64,000 nucleotides of DNA from Telmatactis stephensoni. Taxonomy: Eukaryota; Cnidaria; Anthozoa; Actiniaria; Isophelliidae. Shown in pieces: positions 43,882 to 54,899 of the stretch; positions within the stretch are counted from its first letter, which is position 1, and each line of letters starts with the position of its first letter. Location of the stretch: assembly GCA_029948255.1 (NCBI GenBank), contig JALIZF010001641.1, positions 372,001 through 436,000 on the forward strand, written 5' to 3'. A model generated the notes under the pieces. It was not told the origin of the DNA and made no database searches. It saw nothing but the letters and a program-made list of their open reading frames with translations. Both the position numbers and the translations under genes were made by a program.

Positions 43882-46602
43882 TTAGTTACTTGAAGATTGA
43901 CTTTCACGCATCCAATACCAAATCGTACCTGGATTTGAACCGGCCGTGGGGTTATCGTGAATCCAAGGTGCGGGATTAAAACTGCTGGAAGCGGCTGTAA
44001 AAATATAAACTGGCATGAATAACGAGAAATAGCCGAGCTCGGGCAATGCAAGGCCTTGAGAAGACCATGCAATTATATTAATACTGACATGATTTATAGC
44101 ACTGATATAATTTATATTAGTATTGCAGGGTAATATATTACTTTAGTACATTCCGAATGGCATAGATACCTGAATATTGAGCTAGTAAGTGTGATTTTAT
44201 TAGGAGTTTATTCAACCGCACCAGACAATCGATAAAATATCCTATGAGCCAGCGAATATTTCGAACTTACTTATATTAAGCGGCCAACTTCACTGCCAGA
44301 CCTAGGCCTCTGCACAACAATGGACTCAAAAAGGTAGCTGTTATGGAAAAGCGGCAGTTGTATAGAGGTTTCAAGTATGAATAAAAGATGTAGTGCTAGA
44401 AGAAGAATACCACCGAGGAAACGTTCCGCGCGCTGACCCTATGGTCTTGCATGCCATAAATAAGCAAAAAAGAAATATACACGTTATATATAAAGAGGTT
44501 CTACTATACTGTACCTGTGATACTTCCCCACCAGGATAATGTTTGAAATTCAAATCTAACGTATCAGTGTAACGCACTCTCTCTAGTAACAGTGGCTTGA
44601 GTGGTTGTTATAAAGAGGATCTACTGTACCTGTGATACTTCCCCACCAGGGGGTTGTTGGGGTTCTAGATGTTGTAAGTTTCTCTCCTGCGATCCAAGGC
44701 ATTCGTTTCTCGATCCCCCAATTACTATAGTTCCAGTTGTCAAACTTTTGTACCAGGTTAACATTAGTTTGCAGATTTGTTGTTGCTGTGAATGTGTAGG
44801 ATCGATCAGCTTCCCATATTCCTCCCCAGCGTCCTGTCGATTACAAAACATGAACATTATTTGATTTCATGAACGCGGTTTGGGCAGACAGAATCTGTAC
44901 AGGTCGCTCATTTGAAATGGCAATTAAAATAAAACGTGGACTATATAGGGCCCACGATTTTATGACACGCTTGCAGTCGAATTTTCACAAGCTGCCAACT
45001 CTCCACATCGCCCAACCTTTTTCTATCCCCACCATCGATCCGATCCATACATTTACTCTATATAGGAGCCACCTCTCTACAACGGTAACTTATTTTGTTC
45101 CCAAAGGGACCATTTTGGAGAGATGTGACTTATTTAATTTTTAAGGAGGCTAAGGCCGACAGACCTAAATCCCCGATACACGATGCAACATTTTCTGCAA
45201 CATTACGCGAAATACAGTTGCACCGTCCACCATGCAAATTAATGGTGCGCGCAAGGCGTTGCAGAAGTAGCAGCTGATCCTAAACCTGCAGCTATTGTGT
45301 GCAACATTTTCGGGTTGGACATGGTGCAATAGACTGTGTTGAATTGCGCGCATGTGCGCGCAGTGTCGCAGGAAATGTTGAATCGTATTTCCAGGCTGTG
45401 ATTAGGAGGGGTCGCCCTTTTTGAATTGCAAGCTAAATAAAAACACGGACGTTTGAGATTACCATGATTTTCTTACGAAATAATTGAGCAATAGTCCGAA
45501 TAAGAACGTAACGTGGGGAAAGCAAAAGGCAATAGAATGCAGAGAGATGTTAATTTGATATTGTTTAAACCGACCACCTCATTGTTAAAACATGAAAATC
45601 GGCCATAACTTAGTTCAACGCTAGCTCATATCATGGTATTTTATTCAATATCTGATTCTGTTCTTTTGAGAGCTTTCCTGAGTCTCAAAATATCAAAATT
45701 TCTATGTAAGGAACATGGCAAATTGAAAGTGTCTCTTGCAATTGTTTTGAACGTCTATGATTGAACGAAATCTTATAGTATAAAAGAAACCTTGTTTCAA
45801 AACAGGGTTTTTAACATCCGACTAAAACAGCTATATATCATTTCACCTACCTCGTGTATTGGCTTCAAGTCGATACTCAAACTTATCCCCAGTCCCATGG
45901 TTTTTGATGTCATCAGCGTATTTAAGTATCGAGTAGTCACTGGTTACGCTGGGTGATTCGGCATTTCTTAGCAGTACATTGTCTTTAGTCCAGGTATTGG
46001 TACGACTAGTAACCAATAGCGTCCATCCACCTCCATCACGTGACATATCACAATACGCCATGACAGGGGGTTTGGATAGGCCATGAGGGAAGATGCGATA
46101 GATCCCATCGATTGGTTCTTTTCCTTTATCTTTCAGGAACATCTGAAGGAATCTACAGGAATGGAAAGGTCCTGAAATATCGTGAAAAATCAGTTACTTT
46201 ATGGCTACGTATTGTGTCACGTTTTACTTTAAAATGAGAAGACGGATAAATGCTGCGAAAATACATGCAATGACAGCTTTACAAACCTGGATCTCGTGTA
46301 TCTGCATAAACTGACTGTTCTTTCTTCACAAATTGTGATAGAAATACGTTTTTGTTGCCATAATTGTGCTCGCACTTCCTGCTGGTCAAGTCATAATTGA
46401 TGCTACTACAATTTTGGTCTTGAACGCATTTCAAGTGGCAAGAACCAAGGTCTTTATTACTCAGCACCAAGTATGCAGATGACAGTAGAGCATAGCCATA
46501 CTCAGAATACTTGGGTGGCTTGCATTCTTGAGCACATGACATGGAACACACGAGGATCTGAATCAAAGTCGCCAAAAATACTTGAAGTGACTTGAGTTTC
46601 AT
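43882..46602 (-). CDS. PAN/apple + fibrinogen-like secreted protein, copy 4 (intact)
   Basis: Exons 46,287-46,602, 45,851-46,171, 44,630-44,833 and 43,882-43,994 (stop TAA): lengths 316, 321, 204 and 113 nt as in copy 3, 317 residues, all phase 1. Signal peptide ends CSMSCA; PAN module CHLKCVQDQNCSSINYD; fibrinogen-like module with GGGWTLLVTSRTNTW, SILKYADDIKNHGTG, EYRLEANTRGRWGGIW, NVNLVQKFDNWNYSNWG, KRMPWIAGEKLTTSRTP, and C-terminal NPTAGSNPGTIWYWMRES. It differs from copy 3 mainly at the end of exon 3 (TPTTPWWGSIT versus APTILFWGTIT) and the start of exon 4. Intron 2 is about 1 kb, without the insertion found in copy 3. A partial duplicate of the exon 3 end and its donor lies just downstream at about 44,491-44,541. 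Confidence 0.88.
44491..44541 (-). repeat. Partial duplicate of exon 3 end and donor of copy 4
   Basis: TATAAAGAGGTTCTACTATAC followed by CTGTACCTGTGATACTTCCCC repeats, about 110 bp away, the true exon end at 44,608-44,650. It contains a second ATCACAG|GTACAG donor in intron 3. Confidence 0.65.
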
Positions 46603-46655
46603 TCTGGAAGCAAAGAAACATCACGCAGTTGACCTATATCATATGTAAAACTAAT

Positions 46656-46940
46656 TATGGTTGGCATGGTTGGCTGAGCAATTAGAGCAATCGCCTTTCA
46701 CCGCTGTGGTCCGGGTTCGAGTCCCAGCTCGAGCGCCTGGATCATATGTTATTGAGTTTGTTTGATGTGTTGTTCTCTACCATGCCACGAAGGTTTTTCT
46801 CCGGGTTCTCCGGTTTTTCCTCCCTCAGCAAAAATCAACATTATTTGCAAAACATTTAATGTAGAGGTAGTGAGTGTGAGAGTATAGTGTCCCCCATTTA
46901 GTGCGCAAGCGCTAGAAGACTTGGACACTTACATAAACAG
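46656..46940 (+). mobile_element. Second tRNA-derived SINE, U3, with complete head
   Basis: Head TGGCTGAGCAATTAGAGC (A box) and GGGTTCGAGTCCC (B box, 46,713-46,725), then TTTTTCTCCGGGTTCTCCGG and the AGTGCGCAAGCGCTAGAAG tail. The continuing body marks it as a SINE rather than a tRNA gene. Confidence 0.72.
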
Positions 46941-47787
46941 TGATTATTTACCTTACGGCAAAATAAATTTCCATCGTTTCAGTGAGCATTTAACCCCTTC
47001 CTTCCCATGATGTTTTAAATGACCTCCACAAAGTAGTTAGTCCCTGTCTTACCTCTCCCAATGTTGGTTGTTGGTGACATTCACAAGTGGTTAACCCCAC
47101 CCCTGTCGATGTTGGTTGTAAGTGACAGCAACAAAACAGTTTACACCTGTGGTTCCTCTCCCAATTTGATTCTGGACTCCTTGTGAAGCTATAGATATAG
47201 ATAAAAAAGTATTTTTCAAAATCGTGAAAAACCCCAATAAGTTTTCTCTATGCAGTTCAGTTGTGGTTGATTATGCCGATTAACTTTAGAGTTCACATGA
47301 ATATGTGAATATTTTTGGCCAATCAGAGCGCGCGTTATATAATAGTTATTTTATAAACATATAAATAATATGCAAGAAGCAAGCAGCTGGTAATTTTAAA
47401 ATCTACAATTATGTAAATTAACGAATTAAAATTGCGTGGATCTTTTCTATTTTCTTCATCTTTTAGCAATTAACGATTACAAAAATAAAGTTTCACGTTG
47501 ACGTTGTCAAAAACACTGATTGAGGAGGGCGAAGAGGAAACATATTTAAAAAGTTTAGATGGATAACCAGATTTTGAGAACCCTACTATAAAATGCAAAT
47601 AAACTCTGCCATAGGATCCGTTTTCAATCTATTTTCTCCATCCTAGAAGCATCCCAATATTTTGTCATTGCAAAAGCGAAGGAGAAATATATTCCACGAG
47701 TTTGCAAGGCAGGCAACTAGATCTACGATCTAAATGATTTACTTTAATCTAAATTTAGTTCTGAGACGCTGTCGGTGGTTGCGTTTA

Positions 47788-47918
47788 GAGTGCTTACAAT
47801 ATATCCTTGAAAAGGTTAGCGAACTAAATTGTACTTAATAGCGCAAAATCCTTTGTTTAATTAGTGCAAATTAGTACAATTTCTTACAAAGTTTTTCACG
47901 GATATATCGCAAGCACTC
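47788..47918. mobile_element. TA-flanked GAGTGCTT MITE, 131 bp, U3 only
   Basis: GAGTGCTTACAATATATCC and GGATATATCGCAAGCACTC, with TA outside. U1 has the empty site GGTTGCGTTTACGCAGTTA at about 21,664-21,680. Confidence 0.85.
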
Positions 47919-48263
47919 TACGCAGTTATTTTAAAAAGTTTCGTCATCGACCTTTGAACTGAAAAGTTGATTTTGTATCAGACTTTCAAAAAGTTTTACA
48001 TTGTACTGGCTTCTACCGCCAATATTGAGGATCTTCATTTAAACATTTAATTTGCCATCTCCGCAAATACATCTTGATATACTCTCAATTCTACCATTAA
48101 TTCCCCTAAGAAAACAAACTTGCCAGTTTTCTTTACGTACACGAACAAGTATTTAGATGCAAATTGCTAATTTATTGTTTTTGTTTGTTTGTTTGTCTGT
48201 TTTTAACTCAAAAAATGCAGCTAATTATAAAATTATATATAAGCCTAAAAAGACAGTACTTAC

Positions 48264-48470
48264 AATGATTTTTTTAGATCGAGCGTCCTTTTTTTCTGTA
48301 CCAGCAATTCCACTAAAATGACAAACAAATACTGTAGTCTCATTAATAGTAAACCTACCATCAAGTCTGATCAAGTCGGAACTTTTACATATTAAAGAGA
48401 AGGATGGGTTCTTTGATGCTTTATGAAGATTCAGCTCTAGTTTTGATGACACAATTTATTGGTCTTTAGC
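48264..48470 (-). pseudogene. Orphan exon-like block, U3 copy, 6-nt insertion with stop
   Basis: Same splice-site context as 22,402-22,602. An inserted AATAAA near the acceptor gives GAC CAA TAA in the frame that is open in U1; the rest (KLELNLHKASKNPSF, FTINETTVFVCHF) is intact. Confidence 0.45.
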
Positions 48471-49209
48471 CTGAAACTCGAAGGAGAAGCTTTACTTTCG
48501 ATCTCGGCTCTAGGATTGTCGCGACCACCTGGATTTTGACATCAAAGTGACATCAATTGAAGTTGACACTTTGCATTTGACGTCACGCGCGGAAAGTAGA
48601 TATTCTAAAAGGAATTCGATTGCTATTGGTTTGAAAGGGAAAATAATTGAGTTGAAACTTGATATGTATATCAGATACTCGCCATAATATATGTTTCTCT
48701 CTTCCTTTCGAAATATTGGAAATAATCTACACTAGCTTCAGTTCGACAAAACTTATGGCCATTTTTGGCTTTTATATCTGAGAAAAAGGAATTACATTAT
48801 ATCTCAAACACAAAATTTTACTGAAACTGCAATTTTGAAATATTATTGTGCATTTATATGAACCTGTGTTTACGCCAAAATTATTAAACAGGTGAACGCA
48901 AAAAAAAAGTTTAATAAAAATATTCATTTGTTGACATTTATTTAATAAGAGGATATTTCTTTCAATATCGAGCAATAATCATGGCAATATATAAGTGCCA
49001 AAAACTAGCTTCTTGTGCAAGTTATTCAAATTTTCGTTTTGGATTAACACCCAAATTCTATTTTTGTCAGTTAAGAATTGATCTACTAAGCTACAATGCC
49101 TGTTTAAAACAGTCTTTGGAGTTGTACAAAGTGGTTGTCCTGTATTTTTATTCAAGTTTATTATTCAATTTTCATACACTGTACAAATTCTGATTTTCTG
49201 ATTGGTCAG

Positions 49210-51000
49210 TTTGTACCACGTACAAAATAGTTTAATCAAAAAATATTCAGTTGTTGACATTTATTTAATAAGAGGATATTTCTTTCAATATCGAGCAATA
49301 ATGGCAAAAAGTGCCAAAAACTACAATCGGCGCCGATTTAATTTCAATTGACACACTTCCCAAAAAATGGTCAAAATTCTACATTTATAAATTGTGACTT
49401 TTCCCCCCTCGCCCCCTAAGCAATGTTGTCCACTGGTCAGATTCCAGGGTGGGAGACTTTTCTCACCTCAACATTGAATAGGGGGAGGGGGAGAATGACT
49501 GAATTAAACAAACTTAGTTGCCAGTGAGGACAAATTTAGTAAGATAGGTCATTTTCTACCACAAATGTGTCAGTCAAAAAGGCGCCGATTGTAGCCTGCG
49601 TTGCTGGCGGTCTGCGGTTTTTGGGCGGAGGAAAATGAAAAACCGCAGACCGCCAGCAACGCAGGCTACCCCGATTGTAGCCTCTTGTGTAGTTATTCAA
49701 GTTTTCGTTTTGGATTAACACTCAAATTCTATTTTTGTCGACGTCATAAAGAATTGATCTACTAAGCTACAATGCCTGTTTAAAACAGTCTTTGGAGTTG
49801 TAAAAAGTGGTTGTCCTGTATTTTATTCACATTTATTATTTAATTTGAGGCTAACGCTTCGTGCAGTATATAAAATTTCTCGTTCATTGTTAGCAAACTC
49901 GTGAAGGTAAATCCCGATAATTCACTCGCTGAGTGCGTCAACCTCGAGTCATTAATTCACTCGCTGAGTGCGTCAATTAGCAAATTTCAAGCTGAATGTA
50001 AAGAATTATATGGCAATTAAGCGAAAGAAGGCCTAAAACCCATTTTCGATACAAATTTTCAATTTGGATTACCACTTTTATTCAAGTTTTATTAATCAAA
50101 ACTACTTAAAAACAACCTAAACTTTCTGAAAGTAATAACTTTAACAACAATTATTAACAACAATTATTCTTTAGCTGAATAAATTTTGTTGCCCAATGCT
50201 TGAACATGAAAGAAATCTCCTCTTAATATTTAAAAAGAAGTCCCTTACATTTCTTTATCACAACAACTGAGAACAAGAAATCTTCTACCTGTTGTTTACG
50301 TCGGACACTATCTCTATATTTAGACGGGACTTTTGAATTGTTTTATATAAAGGAGATTGCATGAATGAACTAAAAATCACCATGAAAGAAAATCAAAACC
50401 CTCGCCACAGGTGTTGCAAAGTTAATGTGCGGTAAAGGAAGGTCAGATTATGTCTTTACGTCATTTGGCGGTAGAAATCAAATCACTTTTTAGGTTTAAT
50501 TTATTTGCCTTTCATTTTTATCTTACCGACTGTCAGCTGAATTTCTTTCAAATCTCTGTAAAATCTATAGCTATGTCAAGTCGTGATTGTAATGTCTCGA
50601 CATGAGTTGTTCTTGAAACAGAAAGCGTCAGAATACCAGGGGGCGAAAACATTTATTCAATAATCTTAAGACGATCATAGCTTACAGTTTTTACTAGCTA
50701 GTACAATTGTCTGTGTTCTTCTCCTTTTCTTCTTCTTTTATCTTCTTTCTTTGGTCTTCGCCTTGCCGAGTACTCTGTCGATGTACCAGTAATCTTCTCC
50801 TTGTTTCTTCTTCTTTTTTTTCTTCTTTAGCTTGCGCTTTGAACTTCTTCTGTGTGTCAGTACTCTTTAGCGTCCAGTACAGTACTGACCTACTTGAATA
50901 ACTTAATAATGGCTGAAATATATACTTAACAATTGTTTTCTCTTGGGACATACTTTACAAGCTGTAATCATCTATATAAGAATATCCGCCTAGTTAATTG
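49210..51000. other. Intergenic DNA of U3 with no confident gene
   Basis: Holds a perfect hairpin (49,591-49,622 with 49,638-49,669, GTAGCCTGCGTTGCTGGCGG), a direct repeat of CACTCGCTGAGTGCGTCAA (about 49,920-49,975), a second copy of the GTTGACATTTATTTAATAAG stretch, and a pyrimidine-rich tract at 50,710-50,830 that produces charged low-complexity ORFs on the minus strand. Confidence 0.5.
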
Positions 51001-51232
51001 AATGGTTTTGCTTGCAAATTATCCATAATACGATTTTTTGAGAAAATGCACTTTTGGAATGCTCCCGTTTCTTTGAGTCTTAAAGGTTTGCATTTCTATC
51101 GAGAGAGCGGGAAATATAATTTTTCATTGAAATTAATTCAACAAAATATGCTACAAATTTCTGAAATTATCAGTCGGTCTAAGCTAAGCAAAATGATGGG
51201 TCAAAACATTGTAAGTGAAATTCTTTTTATTT

Positions 51233-51658
51233 GGCCCGCGCAAACGACTTCAACATTTGTTTCAACATCACTTCGATTTTGTTGAAAATCAATGTTGAAG
51301 TCGTTTCCCACCCCCTTTCAACAATGTTGAAGCGTGTTGAAACGTGTTGAAACGATGTTGAATGAAGTTTAAAAGAGTTTAAACTTTGCTTCAACATTGC
51401 TTCAACATTTCTTTTGTTCTCTGAATGTTGAATCAAAGTTGAAGTCGTTTGCCACCCTCTTTCAACATTGTTGGGTTTTCGCTTGCGCTCTAAGCCGTCT
51501 TGTAGTGTTTCAACACTGTTGAAAGGGGGTGGCAAACGACTTCAACTTTGCAATTCAACAAAATCGAACGGATGTTGAAACAAATGTTGAAATCGTTTGC
51601 CACCCCAGTGTTCAACATCGTTCAACATTGTTCAATGTTGAAGTCATTTGCGCGGGCC
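51233..51658. mobile_element. MITE built from GTTGAA repeats
   Basis: GGCCCGCGCAAACGACTTCA at the left and TGAAGTCATTTGCGCGGGCC at the right bound 426 bp composed largely of AATGTTGAA / TTCAACATT in both orientations. Confidence 0.75.
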
Positions 51659-51699
51659 TGAAGTGTCGAGCATCTGAAATCTCCAGTGCGCATGCGGAC

Positions 51700-52890
51700 A
51701 GGTGAAAACTTTATAAAGTAATTACGTATTTAGCGGCTCCTGGCGCAACCAGAAAAACGTCTAGCGCCTAAATAAATCCACTTCAATAATGTCCTCGATA
51801 AAGACTTTCATTGGCTAGAGTATAAAGAAATTATTTTTGTGAGGTTTTAAGGGAGACTAGCTGAGACTCACTGTTGCTAGGTCACCCCAAAGTCATTCCA
51901 TCTTTTGTTATGTTTGCACTGTGAACTCACTGGGGAGACAAGACAGCTCCAGTCGACACTTATTGTCGAACGAGTTTAAAAAATAAACAAATTAAAATTT
52001 GCTCGCGGCGGAGATCGCTAGCTGTATCACTGAAATTTGTTGTCAATTACTTTTCTTTCTTTCTTCCTTTTTTTTTTTTTTTTTTTTTTGCTTCCTAGTG
52101 GGAATACGTTTTGAAAGAAATGCTTTTGTTTCCTCCGCGCTCCATCATTTTTTCAATGGTCCGCGCCGCCAGCTTGACGGTAGCTTTGTTCTTTCGACTC
52201 TCAACACCTGAGATATTTCTTGGTGTATTCTTGTGAAAAATATTTCAAGAAATATACCACTAGGCAATAGCATATCTCAAGCTCTTAAGGCAACGAGTCA
52301 AATATCTCAACATAAGCAAACTAACTACAACGAAAATTCCCAGTAACGAATAACTAGTTCATAATTTACAAGATTGCTGTGCGTCAAAATTCACTTATAT
52401 CACAGCCTTTAATAGCATTATATAAATGACATAAGCAATACTCAAACCAAATAACTTTCTGTAAAATCACGAACTTACAATCTTCCTTAACGCCTTGTTA
52501 TATATTTCAGATTTTTCTATAATTCGATTCCAATCAACACTTCAAAGTTATGGCTTGCTCCCAGTGAAGTCTGGTAAGGGATAGTTAAAATTGGCAGGTT
52601 ATTAAACGTTTGAAATGAGTCGAATACCACTACACCATGCCATGATATTATAACTTGTTGTTTGCCGCATGTTGGTATCACAAAAAACGTCCCACTTGGC
52701 CGCATTTATTTTTGCATGCACATTGAGCTTGTATGCGTATTTAAGAATATTGTATAATTATAGTATTATTCAATACAGAGTGAAATACAATCTTAATATC
52801 TTACCTTAGTTTAAACGGTATATGCGAGGTAGTGCACTACGCAACCAAATATTCGAGTTATATATTATTCAACACTTTTGACGTAACATT
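51700..52890. other. Unique AT-rich spacer
   Basis: No gene recognised. It contains a T-tract of about 20 at 52,070-52,089. No exon chain or tRNA was seen. Confidence 0.4.
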
Positions 52891-52898
52891 GAGCTAGA

Positions 52899-54680
52899 TT
52901 GTTTAAATCAATCGACTCGATGTTCTATAAGAGAGTCCCACCTTTGCCATCGTATGATGCTCTAGATGTTTTGGTGGAAAAATTTAACGATTACTTTACT
53001 GAGAAGATAGATACAATCAGAAAACAGCTTCGACCATCTAGTGAACCACAACCTACAAGTACTTCGTCATCTACTCACAACCAACCATCTGATGTGTTCA
53101 ATGAATTCCATCTTCCTGATGATTTATCAGTTGAATCTACTATCAAGTCGTTATCATCCAAAACATGTTCCCTGGATCCGCTTCCAACCCACCTGGTAAA
53201 GAGCTGCCAGCCTGTACTAATTAGTACCATAGCCAACATTGTCAAATCGTCCCTTTCAAGAGGAAAATTCCCATCAGGTCTGAAACTGTCCTACGTGCGG
53301 CCAGTTTTGAAAAAGGCTGATCTTGATAAAGAACTCTTCCAAAACTACAGACCAGTGGCTAACATCCCCTTCCTAAGTAAGATCATTGAAAAATCTGTCT
53401 CAACTCAAATCTACACGTATCTTATGGGGAATAACCTTCTGCCATCCTTCCAATCTGCGTTTCGGTGTAACCATTCCACAGAAACAGCTTTGGTTCAAGT
53501 GACTAATGACATTCTGATGAGTCTTGATAACAAACAACAAGTTATCCTTATTTTATTGGATTTATCAGCCGCGTTCGATACGTTGGATCATGTCATCCTT
53601 TTGGACAGACTTAGGAGTTATTTCAACATCTCTGGGAAAGTACTCGATTGGTTTCAGTCGTATTTACAAGGTAGAACTCAATCTGTAATTATTGGAGATA
53701 CTGTATCATCCCCACGTAAACTGAAGTATGGCGTTCCACAGGGCTCAATATTGGGTCCTTTATTGTTTATTATGTACGTGGCCCCACTTCAAGATATCAT
53801 CCTCAGTCACAACCTAAAATTTATGTTCTACGCAGATGACTCCCAACTATATATTTCTGTTAGTCCAGGGAGTTCAACATGCGCGACTGGCAAACTCCGA
53901 TCCTGTTTAGACGATGTCATTTCATGGTATACGAACAACATGTTGCTGTGCAATCCTAAGAAAACTGAGGTGATATTTTTCACATCGCGTTTCAGTCGGG
54001 AACACGATATTCCCTCAAGTTTCTCGTTTGGTGGCAACACAATCATCACCACAAATAAAGTACGAAACCTGGGAGCAATACTGGATACTAATCTTAGTCT
54101 TACCAGTCATGTCAACCATATATGTAAAAAGACGATGCTGGCCATTAGATCGATTGGCCGCATCAAGAAATATCTTTCGCGTGATGATCTGGCGCGCTTG
54201 GTTAATGCTTATGTGACCCCACATCTAGATTATTGTAACAGTGTATTAGTTGGCTTGCCTAAGAGTGAATTGGATAAGCTTCAGAGGCTCCAGAATATCG
54301 CAGCCCGATTGGTCAGTGGTGCACGTAAAAATGACCATATAACACCAATCTTAAAAGACCTCCATTGGTTGCCAGTAGAAAAGAGAATCCAATATAAGAT
54401 CCTACTTCTTGTGTATAAGACCCTTCATGGCCTTGCTCCAGAGTACCTATCAAGTCTTATAACTAAACACAAGCCTACTAGACAACTACGTTCCTGTAAC
54501 CGATCACTCCTTGTCATCCCCACTGTCAGAACAAGTACCTATGGTCATCGCACATTCTCCTATGCAGCATCTAAATTATGGAATGATCTGCCTGAATCTA
54601 TAAAAGCTTCACCTTCAGTGGCATCCTTTAAATCAAACATTAAGACATTTTTATTTAAAAAAACTTATTTTTCCCCATGA
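52899..54680 (+). mobile_element. 5'-truncated non-LTR retrotransposon, intact reverse transcriptase (CR1/L2-like)
   Basis: An uninterrupted frame of 593 codons; the first ATG is at 52,920 but the frame opens with the truncated element. It shows the retrotransposon RT pattern: NYRPVANIPFLSKIIEKSV, STETALVQVTNDIL, DLSAAFDTLDH (53,560-53,590), YGVPQGSILGPLLF, YADD (53,829-53,840), then the C-terminal GHRTFSYAASKLWNDLPES. The endonuclease domain is missing. About 160 bp of 3' UTR ends in (ATT)n at 54,838-54,867, as in CR1/L2-type elements; the clade is judged from memory. The RT has no frameshift, so the insertion is probably fairly recent. It lies tail to tail with the next element. Confidence 0.88.
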
Positions 54681-54899
54681 CAATTAGCGTAACTTATTTT
54701 ATTTATTTATATTACTATAAATATCTCAATTTTATTCATGAAATTTAGCACAATTTATTTATCTACGGATTAATTACTTTTATTTATACACATATGTAAG
54801 CGCATTGAGCCATGTTAAATGCGCACTAAGTACATTAGTATTATTATTATTATTATTATTATTATAACACAGATGGTGTGATTGAGGGGCTCTGGGAGT

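Larger units (their letters stand above)
35579..51696. repeat. Tandem segmental unit U3
   Basis: Third block, 16 kb rather than 9-10 kb because of extra insertions at 35.93-38.10, 38.93-39.73, 39.88-41.94, 42.26-43.32, 47.79-47.92 and 51.23-51.66 kb. Order is otherwise as in U1 and U2, with PAN + fibrinogen-like copy 4. Similarity stops near CAGTGCGCATGCG at about 51,695. Confidence 0.78.

Noticed and set aside
46665..46735. tRNA-like sequence with A and B boxes
   Set aside because: Continuous with a SINE body found at the same place in U1 and U2; the acceptor-stem ends do not pair convincingly.
50694..50951. Minus-strand 85-codon ORF rich in Lys and Glu
   Set aside because: Arises from a simple pyrimidine-rich tract on the plus strand; low-complexity product with no splice or promoter support.
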